Origin: DASTQL01 sp035462845
GTDB taxonomy: Bacteria > Actinomycetota > Actinomycetes > Jiangellales > Jiangellaceae
Length of the DNA: 35,800 nt
NCBI GenBank assembly: GCA_035462845.1
Contig: DATHTV010000236.1
Span: forward strand, 1-35,800
Direction of reading: 5' to 3'
The notes beneath the pieces are model-generated. The model saw nothing but the letters and a program-made list of their open reading frames with translations. It was not told where the DNA came from and did no database searches. A program made the translations under genes and the position numbers. Shown piece by piece: positions 26,231 through 34,317 of the stretch (its first letter is position 1; every line of letters begins with the position of its first letter).

Positions 26231-27394
26231 TCACCCCTCCCCAGGGGGCCGGCCCGTCCCCACCGGGAGGCTGGCCGTGACCAGGAAGCCGCCCCCCGGA
26301 GCCGGGCCTGCGGTCAGGCTGCCCCCGAGGGCCTCGGCGCGCTCCCTCATGCCGGTGATCCCGTGACCGCCCGCCGCTCTCCCGTTCCCCCAGGTGCTCG
26401 GCCCGGCACCGTCGTCGCGGATCGCCATCTCGACCCAGTCGCCGCGGCGGTCCACCTCGACGCTGGCCGCGGAGGCGTGCGCGTGTCGCACGACGTTCGT
26501 GAGGGCCTCGCGCGCGATGGTGTACACAGCCGCTCCCGCCTGCCTCGGCAACGAGCCGACGTCGTCCGGCAGCCGCAGGTCCACGGTCAGGCCGGCCAGC
26601 CGCGCGGTCTCGACCAGGTCGGAGAGGTCGGCCAGACCGGGCGCCGGTCGGTAGCTCGGCTCGTCCTCGCGCAGCGTCGCCACGACCGCGCGGACCTCGT
26701 CGAGGGCGCTGCGGCTGATCCGGGCGATGTTGTCCAACGCGTCCGCCGCCCTCGTCGGCTCGGTCGCCATGAGGTGCCGGCCCACCCCGGCCTGCACCGC
26801 GATCGTGCCCAAGGAGTGGCCGATGATGTCGTGCAGCTCGCGGGCCATCCGCAGCCGCTCCTCGGACGACCGGCGGCGGGCGGCCTCCTCGACCGCCCGG
26901 ACCCGCGCCTCCGCGAGGTCCCCCCGCAGGCGGCCGGCGCGGCCCAGCCAGACGGTGGCGCCCAGTGCGAAGACCGACGACGCCACGTCACGGGTCCCGA
27001 ACGGCGCACCGCCGTCCCACCACCACAGCAGGGCGAAGCAGCCGAGCGCCACCACGGTCGACGCGACCACCTCCCGGGCCGGTCGCGCCATCGCCACGAA
27101 GTAGACGCCGACGAGCAGGAGCATGGGCAGGGCGCCCGCGTTGTAGCCGAGCATCCAGAGCGCGCTGATCGACAGGAGGCTGACCAGGAAGGCTGCCGTC
27201 GGCCACCGTCGCCGCCACACGTACGGAGCGGTGGCCAGCACGAGCAGCAGCACGAACCACCCGTCCCGGGGCGTGTAGCGGAACCACGGGTCGGTGGTCG
27301 CGGGAGCGCCCGTGCTGATCCACCCGATCACCAGGAACGCCAGCGCGACCAGGACGTCGACGACGCGTCGGACGGATGCCCGCTCCGCAGCCAC
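26231..27394 (-). CDS. Two-component sensor histidine kinase (HisKA_3, NarX/DesK type)
   Basis: 387 residues. Five or six N-terminal membrane helices (about 12-152) lack a large external domain, suggesting a signal sensed in or at the membrane. A coiled linker rich in Arg/Glu precedes the HisKA_3 domain with phosphoacceptor H188 in RMARELHDIIGHSLG. The HATPase domain shows AREALTNVVRHAHAS (N box), IRDDGAG and HGITGMRERAEALGG. GTG start at 27394 with TACCGT 6 nt upstream and no ribosome binding site. Partner of the adjacent response regulator; cell-envelope stress is a common input for this kinase type but is not shown here. Confidence 0.93.
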   Translation of the reverse strand: MAAERASVRRVVDVLVALAFLVIGWISTGAPATTDPWFRYTPRDGWFVLLLVLATAPYVWRRRWPTAAFLVSLLSISALWMLGYNAGALPMLLLVGVYFVAMARPAREVVASTVVALGCFALLWWWDGGAPFGTRDVASSVFALGATVWLGRAGRLRGDLAEARVRAVEEAARRRSSEERLRMARELHDIIGHSLGTIAVQAGVGRHLMATEPTRAADALDNIARISRSALDEVRAVVATLREDEPSYRPAPGLADLSDLVETARLAGLTVDLRLPDDVGSLPRQAGAAVYTIAREALTNVVRHAHASAASVEVDRRGDWVEMAIRDDGAGPSTWGNGRAAGGHGITGMRERAEALGGSLTAGPAPGGGFLVTASLPVGTGRPPGEG

Positions 27395-27400
27395 ACCTGC

Positions 27401-27406
27401 ACGGTA
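27401..27406 (-). promoter_or_regulatory. -10 element of a probable leaderless promoter (two-component operon)
   Basis: TACCGT on the minus strand, followed by 6 nt and the GTG start at 27394, and no Shine-Dalgarno sequence. Confidence 0.45.
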
Positions 27407-27535
27407 CGAGCGGCGACGGCCCTGCGCATCGCCCTCCAGGCGTACGACGGGGTCGTCCAGGAGGCGTACCGGCTCCGCTGAGGTCGAGCCCGGCGGGCGA
27501 TGTGGCCGGCCGCGGCCCGGCCGACCCTGAGGACC

Positions 27536-28339
27536 ATGACACGCACAGAGACGTCCCCGGCGCGCACCGACGTCCCGGTGACCACCCCGCAGTACTCGTT
27601 GACGAAGATCCTTGCCGTCTGGGCGGTGGGGACCGCGCCGATGGGCGTGCTGTCCTTCGTCGTCGGCCCGGCCGTCATCCCGCACACGTCGATCCACCCC
27701 GGCCTCGTGCACTGGGTGCTCATGGTGGTCGGGATGGCCTGGTTGTTCGTCGTCTCGCTGGCGGTCCTGCGCCACGAGCTCGGCGGCCTGCGCTGGCCGG
27801 CGGTCAAGGAGCGCATCTGGCTCAACCGCCCGCGCGACCCCCGGACCGGGCGCCCGCGGCGGGTCCTTCTCTGGTGGGCCGTCCCGGCGATCGCCGCCAA
27901 CGTCGCCGGCGGCTACCTCGCCACGCGGCTGGACGCCGCCTGGGCGACCGTGCTCCCGGCCGCGCTCCGCGAGCCGTGGTACGCCGACCCGGCGATCCTG
28001 GCCGACCGACAGTTCCAGGGGCAGTGGTGGATCCTCGGCCTGGCACTGGTCAGCTTCGCGTTCAACTACCTGCTCGGCGAGGAGCTGCTCTTCCGCGGTG
28101 TGCTGCTGCCGCGGATGGCCGGGGCCTTCGGCCGCTGGGACTGGGTCGCCAATACCGTGCTCTTCGGGCTCTACCACGTGCACAAGATCTGGGTCTGGCC
28201 GAGCATGATCACCAGCAGCTTCGGCTACGCCTGGGCCGCCCGCCGCTACCGCAGCCTGTGGATGGGCGTGGTCGTGCACGGCGTCGAGGGCTTCTTCGTC
28301 GTGCTGGTCCTGATGGTGCTGCTCGGGTGGTACCCCTGA
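27536..28339 (+). CDS. CPBP-family intramembrane glutamic protease
   Basis: 267-residue integral membrane protein with six to eight helices. GEELLFRGVLLPRM contains the EExxxR signature (E182, E183, R187), and LFGLYHVHKIW and MGVVVHGVEGFF supply the conserved histidines; together these define the CPBP/Abi (Rce1-like) proteases. Bacterial members act on membrane proteins or bacteriocin-like peptides; the substrate is unknown. ATG 27536 follows GAGGA closely; ATG 27500 in the same frame is possible and adds 12 residues. Divergent from the two-component operon. Confidence 0.88.
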   Translation: MTRTETSPARTDVPVTTPQYSLTKILAVWAVGTAPMGVLSFVVGPAVIPHTSIHPGLVHWVLMVVGMAWLFVVSLAVLRHELGGLRWPAVKERIWLNRPRDPRTGRPRRVLLWWAVPAIAANVAGGYLATRLDAAWATVLPAALREPWYADPAILADRQFQGQWWILGLALVSFAFNYLLGEELLFRGVLLPRMAGAFGRWDWVANTVLFGLYHVHKIWVWPSMITSSFGYAWAARRYRSLWMGVVVHGVEGFFVVLVLMVLLGWYP

Positions 28340-28356
28340 TCCACGACGACGTACCA

Positions 28357-28389
28357 CCGCCCCGGTCGGGTGCTCCCCGACCGGGGCGG
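28357..28389. terminator. Bidirectional hairpin terminator
   Basis: A perfect 14-bp stem CCGCCCCGGTCGGG / CCCGACCGGGGCGG around the 5-nt loop TGCTC, located between the convergent CPBP and YihY genes. No T-run follows on either strand, as is common for actinobacterial terminators. Confidence 0.8.
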
Positions 28390-28395
28390 AAGCGG

Positions 28396-29442
28396 TCATC
28401 GGCGCAGGGCGCCCGCCACCACCCGGACGCCGCGCCGGACGAGCAGCAGCGCCCCGGCTCCCGCCGCCCCGGCAGCCGTACCCGCCGCCAGCCCGACCGT
28501 GCGGGCCTGGCGGGCGTCGGGCGTCATGGCGAGCACCGGCCGCGTGCCGCCCGCGAGGGGCGGCGTGGCCGGTCCCTGCACCGGCGCCTCGACGGCGGCC
28601 AGCGGGCCGCGGAGGCCGACCGGCACGCCGGTCGCGTCCCCGACCCACTCGGCCGTGTACGCGGCGAGGTACATGAGCAGCCGGATCACGAGGTAGATCC
28701 ACGCGAGGACGGCCAGCGGCACGGCGAAGGCCGCGATCACGTTGCTGGTCCCCGGACCGCCGACGAACCGGGCCACGACGATCTTGAGGATCTCGAAGGC
28801 GACCCCGCCGATGAGGGCGCTCGGGACCAGCACCCGCCAGACGATCGGGATGCGGGGCATGCCGCTCAGCAGGTAGCCGAAGAGCACCGCGCTCACCGCG
28901 GTGGTCACGAGGATGCCGCCGGCGCTCGCCACGACTCCGGCCAACCCCCCGACGCCCACCGTCTCGAGCAGGTCGTGGGCGAACGACACCGCGGCCGAGA
29001 GCGCCATCGACAGCGGGACGACGAGACCGAGGCCGATCAGGGCGAGTGCGTCGAGACCCTTGCGCTGCACCATCGACCCGGGCCGGTCGTCCAGGTCCCA
29101 CATCGAGCGCACCGACGCCCGCAGGGCGTCCACCCAGCCGAGCCCGGTCCAGAGCAGCGTGGGGATGGCGATGACGGTCAGCGTCGCGGCCGCCGACTGC
29201 ACCTGCGACAGGTCGAGCTCGATGCCGGGCAGGTTGTCCTCGACGAGCTCCTGGAGCTCGGCCACGCCCTCGTCGCCGAGGGCCCAGGACGCGGTGGCCA
29301 CGGCCAGCATGAGGACCGGGACCAGCGACACGAATCCGTAGAACGTCACCGCTCCGGCCAGCCGGTTCCCCCGTCGGTCGGAGAAGCGGGTCCACGCCCG
29401 GGCGGCGCGGCTGCTGCGCAGACGTGCGAGCAACGCCTTCAC
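28396..29442 (-). CDS. YihY/BrkB-family membrane protein
   Basis: 348 residues. After a basic N-terminus come six hydrophobic helices with family markers RLAGAVTFYGFVSLVPVLMLAV, PTLLWTGLGWVDALRASVRSMWDL and LAWIYLVIRLLMYLAAYTAEW. The family was once annotated as ribonuclease BN; its real role is unknown (possibly transport). A Pro/Ala-rich tail and an extra C-terminal hydrophobic segment follow. The ATG overlaps the stop of the RNA ligase-like gene (ATGA). Last gene of the trpS operon, ended by the strong hairpin. Confidence 0.92.
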   Translation of the reverse strand: MKALLARLRSSRAARAWTRFSDRRGNRLAGAVTFYGFVSLVPVLMLAVATASWALGDEGVAELQELVEDNLPGIELDLSQVQSAAATLTVIAIPTLLWTGLGWVDALRASVRSMWDLDDRPGSMVQRKGLDALALIGLGLVVPLSMALSAAVSFAHDLLETVGVGGLAGVVASAGGILVTTAVSAVLFGYLLSGMPRIPIVWRVLVPSALIGGVAFEILKIVVARFVGGPGTSNVIAAFAVPLAVLAWIYLVIRLLMYLAAYTAEWVGDATGVPVGLRGPLAAVEAPVQGPATPPLAGGTRPVLAMTPDARQARTVGLAAGTAAGAAGAGALLLVRRGVRVVAGALRR

Positions 29443-30029
29443 CCGGGCAGCCCTACCCCACCCACGGGCTCCGGACCCGGCAGCGGCCCGCCGAGCACGA
29501 AGTCCCGCTGCGGACGCCAGACCCCGTCGGCCCCGTGCTCGTACAGCCCGAAGGCCGTGACGTCGAACCTGGCCTCGTACCCCGCCAGCTCCGTGAAGGC
29601 CCGCTCGAGCACGTCGTCCGGCAGGTCGTGGGCCACCGTGACGTGCGGGTGGTACGGGAAGGGGAGCTCGCGCATCAGCGGTCCGGACCGCACGGTGGCC
29701 GCGAGGACCTCGCAGCCCGCGATGCCCTCGACGACCGCCACGAACACGACGGGCGAGACCGGCCGGAACGTCGCCGTGCCCCGCAGGTGGACCTGGAACG
29801 GGTGCCCCGCGGCCGCCACCCGGATGAGGTGCTGCTCGGCGAACGGCAGCCGGTCCTCCGGGACGACCGTCGGGGACAGCAGCGTGATGTGCGTCGGGAT
29901 GGCGTCGGCGAGCGGGTCCCCGAACGACCGGCGCCAGGCCTGCAGCTCGGAGCCGTACGGCTCCGGGACGGCGACCGCCACGCCGATCGTGCGCGTCGCG
30001 CCGCCGTCGTCCGCATCCCCCGTCGTCAT
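29439..30029 (-). CDS. 2'-5' RNA ligase superfamily protein (2H phosphoesterase)
   Basis: 196 residues with the two H-x-T/S motifs of 2H phosphoesterases: H47-I-T49 in PTHITLLSP and H129-V-T131 in YHPHVTVAHD. The spacing of about 80 residues is right for the family. Members cleave or form 2'-5' linkages or hydrolyse cyclic phosphates on RNA ends; the activity here is unknown. Lies between trpS (9 nt upstream) and yihY (4-nt overlap), so it is co-transcribed with both. A Gly/Pro-rich tail of about 15 residues ends the protein. Confidence 0.9.
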   Translation of the reverse strand: MTTGDADDGGATRTIGVAVAVPEPYGSELQAWRRSFGDPLADAIPTHITLLSPTVVPEDRLPFAEQHLIRVAAAGHPFQVHLRGTATFRPVSPVVFVAVVEGIAGCEVLAATVRSGPLMRELPFPYHPHVTVAHDLPDDVLERAFTELAGYEARFDVTAFGLYEHGADGVWRPQRDFVLGGPLPGPEPVGGVGLPG

Positions 30030-30038
30030 CCGCGACCG

Positions 30039-31052
30039 TCAGCCGGCCGGGGAGAGGAAGCCGACCCGGTCGTACGCCGTCCGCAGCGTGGGGGCAGCCA
30101 CGGCCCGCGCCTTGTCGGCGCCCTGCCGCAGCAGCCGGTCGAGCTCGCCCGGGTCATCGAGGAAGGCGCGTACGCGCTGCTGGAACGGGACGACGACGTC
30201 GAGGACGGCCGCGGCCACCTCCTTCTTGAGGTCGCCGTAGCCGCGGCCCACGAAGTCGCGCTCGATGTCCGCGACGGGCCGGCCGGTCATCGTGGACAGG
30301 ATCGACACGAGATTGGTGACGCCCGGCTTGCTCTCCGGGTCGACCACGACCTCACGTCCGGCGTCGGTCACCGCGGCGCGGATCCGCTTCTCGATCACCT
30401 TCGGGTCGTCGAGCAGCTCGATGATCCCGCTGCCTCCGATGCTCTTGCTCATCTTGGCGTGCGGCTCCTGCAGGTCGTAGATCTTGGCCGTCTCCTCGAG
30501 GATGTACGGCTCGGGCAGCCGGAACGTCTGGCCGAACCTGGAGTTGAAGCGGCCGGCCAGGTCCCGGGTCAGCTCGATGTGCTGGCGCTGGTCCTCACCG
30601 ACCGGCACCTGGTCCGCCTGGTAGAGCAGGATGTCGGCAGCCTGCAGCACCGGGTAGGTGAACAGGCCGACGGACGCCCCCTCGGTGCCCTGCCGGGCCG
30701 CCTTGTCCTTGAACTGCGTCATCCGGCTCGCCTCGCCGAAGCCGGTGATGCACCCGAGCACCCACGCGAGCTGGGCGTGCTCGGGGGCGTGGCTCTGCAC
30801 GAACAGGATGCTGCGCGCCGGGTCGACACCCGCCGCCAGGTACTGCGCGGCCGTGATCCGCGTCCGCTGCCGGAGCACCGCCGGGTCGTGCCCAGCCGTG
30901 ATCGCGTGCAGGTCGACGACGCAGTAGAAGGCGTCGTGCGTCTCCTGGAGCCCGACCCACTGGACCAGCGCGCCCAGGTAGTTGCCGAGGTGGAGCGAGT
31001 CGGCCGTGGGCTGCATGCCGGAGAAGACGCGCGGGCGGGCGGACGCGGACAT
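30039..31052 (-). CDS. trpS: Tryptophanyl-tRNA synthetase
   Basis: Charges tRNA-Trp with tryptophan in the cytosol. Class Ic synthetase, 337 residues, with SGMQPTADSLHLGNYLGA (HIGH-type motif) and HAKMSKSIGGS (KMSKS loop). Length matches the bacterial norm of about 330-340. Two ATGs are possible: 31052, used here because it matches homologous N-termini (short residues before PRVFSG) and has CACAAT 7 nt upstream; and 31061, three codons earlier, with AGGGA about 11 nt upstream. First gene of the operon trpS - RNA ligase-like - yihY; divergent from the F420-linked operon. Confidence 0.95.
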   Translation of the reverse strand: MSASARPRVFSGMQPTADSLHLGNYLGALVQWVGLQETHDAFYCVVDLHAITAGHDPAVLRQRTRITAAQYLAAGVDPARSILFVQSHAPEHAQLAWVLGCITGFGEASRMTQFKDKAARQGTEGASVGLFTYPVLQAADILLYQADQVPVGEDQRQHIELTRDLAGRFNSRFGQTFRLPEPYILEETAKIYDLQEPHAKMSKSIGGSGIIELLDDPKVIEKRIRAAVTDAGREVVVDPESKPGVTNLVSILSTMTGRPVADIERDFVGRGYGDLKKEVAAAVLDVVVPFQQRVRAFLDDPGELDRLLRQGADKARAVAAPTLRTAYDRVGFLSPAG

Positions 31053-31157
31053 GGCGGCCATTGTGACAGCAGTCCCTGCGCCCACCGCCGCCGCGCCGAC
31101 TGTCCGCATTTGCCGGGCAGGTCGTCTCCACGGGCCACCCACGCGTCACCGACGCTC

Positions 31158-31186
31158 TTGCCCGGCCGCGACCCACCTCCTACGTT
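31158..31186 (+). promoter_or_regulatory. Promoter of the iron-sulfur / F420-linked operon
   Basis: TTGCCC (31158-31163), a 17-bp spacer and TACGTT (31181-31186) form the best sigma-70-like promoter in the window. A start near 31193 gives a leader of about 28 nt carrying AGGAGG before the ATG at 31221. Confidence 0.5.
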
Positions 31187-31220
31187 GACCCTCACCTGCG
31201 CAGTGACGCGAGGAGGCCCT

Positions 31221-32495
31221 ATGACCGAGCCACCGACCCCGCCGGGCGCGGCCACCCTTGCCGCCGGGAACGGCAACGGCCACCGCCGCCCCGAGGACGA
31301 GCAGGGCTTCGTCGAGGAGTGGCGCAACGCCGCGTACAACTGCTTCTCCTCGGGCCACAAGTTCTGCCGCGAGGTCTGCCCGGTCACCCAGGTGACCCGC
31401 GACGAGCGGTACACGCCGACGGCCTTCCACGCCAACGTCGTGGCGATGGAGCAGGGCATGGTGTCGGTGGCCGACGTCGCCGCCGACTACGTCGGCTGCA
31501 CCCAGTGCGGCGCCTGCGAGCTGCGCTGCCCGAACACGCTCTTCACCGGCGACTTCTACCGCTTCCGTACGCGGACCGTGGACCTGGTCAAGGCGGTACG
31601 CGCGCTGGCCGTCGACAACGGCGTCCACCAGCCGGGTTGGCAGCGCTGGAACCTGCTCACCGACGAGCACACCCACGAGCCCGTCCTCGGCGAGGTGCCG
31701 GTCACGCAGGAGCACGTCCGGGACTGGGCCGAGGGGCTGGGCATCCCGGTGGGCGGGGAGTCGGTGCTCTTCGTCGACTGCGAGGCGGCCTTCTACCGCA
31801 CCTCGGTCCCGCGCGCGGTGGCGCAGATCCTGCAGATGGCCGGCGTCGAGTTCGGGCTCATGCAGGAGCAGTGGTGCTGCGGCGGGCCTGCGGCGGAGAT
31901 GGGGTACGCCGACCAGGCGCGCCGCTTCGCCGAGCACAACCTGGCCAACTGGCGTGCCGTCGGTGCCCGCCGCGTCTTGGTCCTCGACCCGCACGACTAC
32001 ATCGCCTTCACCGAGGACTACCCGAAGTACTTCGGCGAGGACTTCGACATCGAGATCGTGCTCGTCGTGGAGCTCCTGGCCGAGCTGATCCGCGACGGCC
32101 GGCTCACCCCGAGCGTGCCGGTGGAGCGCACGGTGACTTACCACGACCCCTGCCGTCTCAACAAGCGCAAGGGGATCTGGAAGGAGCCGCGCGAGATCCT
32201 CCGGGCGGTCCCCGGCCTCGAGCTGCACGACGTCGACCGGGTCACCCAGTGGTCGTACTGCTCCGGCGGGGGCGGCGGGCTGCCGGTCGAGCGTCCCGAC
32301 CTCACCGAGCGGATCAGCGCCCGGCGGATGGACATGGCGGCCGAGCTGGGCGTCGACACTCTCGTCAGCGCCTGCCCCTGGTCGGAGCGGCCGCTCACGG
32401 CTGCCGGCGAGGAGCGCCGGATCGACGTCGTCGACATCTTCGAGGTCCTCGCCGAGTCGCTCGGCATCGAGGTCGGGGGGAGGCGGGGGGCGTGA
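31221..32495 (+). CDS. Iron-sulfur protein with CCG domains (GlcF/LutA/HdrD-like)
   Basis: Predicted electron-transfer subunit, 424 residues, related to the Fe-S partners of 2-hydroxyacid dehydrogenases. The N-terminal part has one regular [4Fe-4S] motif, C93-x2-C96-x2-C99-x3-C103-P, and a deviant first one (C41-x7-C49-x3-C53-P, with His46 where a cysteine is expected). Two CCG (heterodisulfide-reductase-like) domains follow but are degenerate: C187 with WCCGG (C219, C220) and no CxxC, then DPC311, YC347SGGGG and C385-P-W-S. ATG behind AGGAGG. The GTG of the FAD oxidase overlaps its stop, so the pair is probably a complex. Not membrane-bound by sequence. Confidence 0.85.
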   Translation: MTEPPTPPGAATLAAGNGNGHRRPEDEQGFVEEWRNAAYNCFSSGHKFCREVCPVTQVTRDERYTPTAFHANVVAMEQGMVSVADVAADYVGCTQCGACELRCPNTLFTGDFYRFRTRTVDLVKAVRALAVDNGVHQPGWQRWNLLTDEHTHEPVLGEVPVTQEHVRDWAEGLGIPVGGESVLFVDCEAAFYRTSVPRAVAQILQMAGVEFGLMQEQWCCGGPAAEMGYADQARRFAEHNLANWRAVGARRVLVLDPHDYIAFTEDYPKYFGEDFDIEIVLVVELLAELIRDGRLTPSVPVERTVTYHDPCRLNKRKGIWKEPREILRAVPGLELHDVDRVTQWSYCSGGGGGLPVERPDLTERISARRMDMAAELGVDTLVSACPWSERPLTAAGEERRIDVVDIFEVLAESLGIEVGGRRGA

Positions 32496-33997
32496 CGCTC
32501 GCACCGAGCCTGGCCGACGCCGTCGTCGAGGAGCTGGCGCAGGTCGTCGGCGCCGACCACGTGCACACGTCCGTGACCGCCCGGCTCAACCGTGCCCGCG
32601 TGCCCGCCCCGTTCCCGGTGCACCGGTGGGCCGACCACGTGCCCGACCTCGTGGTGACACCCGGCAGCACCGAGGAGGTCGCCGGTGTGGTGCGCGTGGC
32701 GAACGCGCGCCGGATCCCGATCGTCCCGCGGGACGGCGGTACCGGCCTCACCGACGGGGCGCGCCCCGAGCGGCGGGGCATCGTCGTCGACGTCAAGCGG
32801 ATGAACCAGGTCGAGGAGATCGACCTGGAGAACCGCACCTGCACCGTCGGCACCGGCATCAACATGCTCAAGCTCAACGAGGTGCTCGGCAAGCACGGCC
32901 TGATCTACCCGGACAACCCCGCCTCGTACCCGTGCTCGCTGGTGGGCGGGCGGATCGGCACCAGCGGCTGGTCGCTGATCGGCGCCCGGTACGGGCACTC
33001 GCGCGACCTCGTGCTGAGCTTCGACCTGGTGCTGCCGACCGGTCAGGTGATCACGGTCGGGGACGGCGGTGGTCGCAAGCTCACCAAGAGCTCCAGCGGC
33101 TACCAGCTCAAGCACCTCTTCATGGGCCACCAGGGGACGCTCGGCATCGCCACGCGGGCCACGCTGAAGCTCTACCCCAAGCCGGAGGCGGAGTTCTCGC
33201 CGTTCTTCGCCTTCACCGACTTCGACGACGCCTACCGCACGCTCGGGGCGCTGTCGAAGGCCGGCGTGGCCACCTTCGCGGGTGCGGTCCTCTTCGACGA
33301 GTGGAAGGTCTCCTACCTACGCCGGGACGACGAGGCGTACATCCCGCAGCCGGGCGACGTGCGGGCGCTCGTCTGCGCCGTCGCGTACGGCAACGAGGAC
33401 GAGGTCCGCGCGGGCGGCCAGCGGCTCATGCGGATCGCGCGTGACCTGGGCGCCCGCTACCTCGGTGACGAGATCTCCGAGGGCGACTGGGCGGCCCGTC
33501 ACGACCGCTACGCCACCCCGCTGCACGGGCGCACCAGATCCGGCCAGGTCGTGCCGATGAGCTGGCACTGCGAGGACGCGGCGATCCCCTACACGCTGCT
33601 GCCGCAGGTCAAGCAGGCCTGGCACGCGACGGTGGCCGGCCTGCGCCAGCGCTTCGACACCTTCGACGACTGGGGCATGTTCTTCTACACCAGCAGCGAC
33701 AACGGAACCGACTTCCTCACCGAGATCGACGTCGGCATCTGGGAGCAGCGGCTCGACGAGGAGATGTGGCAGGCCTGGGTCGGGGCGAAGCGGGACATCG
33801 CTGCCGCGGCCCTCGCGGCGGAGGGCTCCATCTCCGCCTGCCACGGCTCCTGCCGTGAAGGCGAGGTCGACCTGGTGCCGGCCGAGCTCGGGGGCGGCTA
33901 CGACGTGATGCTCGCCGTGAAGCGAGCGCTGGACCCGAACAACATCATGAACCCCGGCAAGTACGGTCTGGACCGGGCCTACGGGGAGAGGGGGTAG
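32492..33997 (+). CDS. GlcD-like FAD-linked oxidase/dehydrogenase
   Basis: 501-residue PCMH-type flavoprotein. The FAD-binding domain shows LVVTPGSTEEVAGVVRVANA, PIVPRDGGTGLTDG, NPASYPCSLVGGRIGTSGWS and YGHSRDLVLSFDLVLPTG; the C-terminal cap ends NNIMNPGKYGLD as in GlcD and D-lactate dehydrogenases. Such enzymes oxidise 2-hydroxy acids and pass electrons to an Fe-S partner or quinone. The substrate is unknown. GTG start overlaps the Fe-S gene (GTGA); the small His-rich gene starts 3 nt after its stop. With the Mer-like gene next in the operon, F420 may be the acceptor or donor (inference). Confidence 0.88.
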   Translation: MTLAPSLADAVVEELAQVVGADHVHTSVTARLNRARVPAPFPVHRWADHVPDLVVTPGSTEEVAGVVRVANARRIPIVPRDGGTGLTDGARPERRGIVVDVKRMNQVEEIDLENRTCTVGTGINMLKLNEVLGKHGLIYPDNPASYPCSLVGGRIGTSGWSLIGARYGHSRDLVLSFDLVLPTGQVITVGDGGGRKLTKSSSGYQLKHLFMGHQGTLGIATRATLKLYPKPEAEFSPFFAFTDFDDAYRTLGALSKAGVATFAGAVLFDEWKVSYLRRDDEAYIPQPGDVRALVCAVAYGNEDEVRAGGQRLMRIARDLGARYLGDEISEGDWAARHDRYATPLHGRTRSGQVVPMSWHCEDAAIPYTLLPQVKQAWHATVAGLRQRFDTFDDWGMFFYTSSDNGTDFLTEIDVGIWEQRLDEEMWQAWVGAKRDIAAAALAAEGSISACHGSCREGEVDLVPAELGGGYDVMLAVKRALDPNNIMNPGKYGLDRAYGERG

Positions 33998-34000
33998 GCC

Positions 34001-34261
34001 GTGGGCACGTACAGATACTCCGAGCAGCACGAGCCACCCGACGCGCAGCAGGTCACCGACGTCGCCATCACCCGCTTCGAGCACGTCTACGAGGTCGACC
34101 CGGGGCTGATGGTCCAGCACGTGACCCAGCAGACGTTCCCGAACTGGGACACCCTGCGCATCGTCCACAGCCGGCACGACCACCTGCAGTGGATGCACGA
34201 CCACTTCGCCGGCGGCGTCGTCTCGGGCGAGGAGATCCTCGCCTCGCTCGACGACACCTGA
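34001..34261 (+). CDS. Small His-rich protein of unknown function
   Basis: 86 residues, no signal peptide, no membrane helix and no family I recognise. Eight histidines (H10, 28, 40, 56, 59, 61, 66, 68), five of them in HSRHDHLQWMHDH, suggest metal or haem binding. Hydrophobic-aromatic pattern (FEHVYEVDPGLMVQHV) and an acidic tail indicate a compact folded domain. GTG start 3 nt after the FAD oxidase, with GGGGAGAGGGG as a good ribosome binding site. Its place inside the operon and good coding frame make it a real gene, perhaps a subunit or assembly factor. Confidence 0.75.
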   Translation: MGTYRYSEQHEPPDAQQVTDVAITRFEHVYEVDPGLMVQHVTQQTFPNWDTLRIVHSRHDHLQWMHDHFAGGVVSGEEILASLDDT

Positions 34262-34317
34262 GCACGCGGAGCCGACCACCCAACCGAAGCACGGGGGACG
34301 TCGCCTGAGGAGGCACC

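Noticed and set aside
26231..29395. A 1054-codon minus-strand frame covering the histidine kinase, CPBP and YihY region
   Set aside because: Only the last 387 codons (from 27394) form the kinase; the rest is a shadow of the CPBP and YihY genes.
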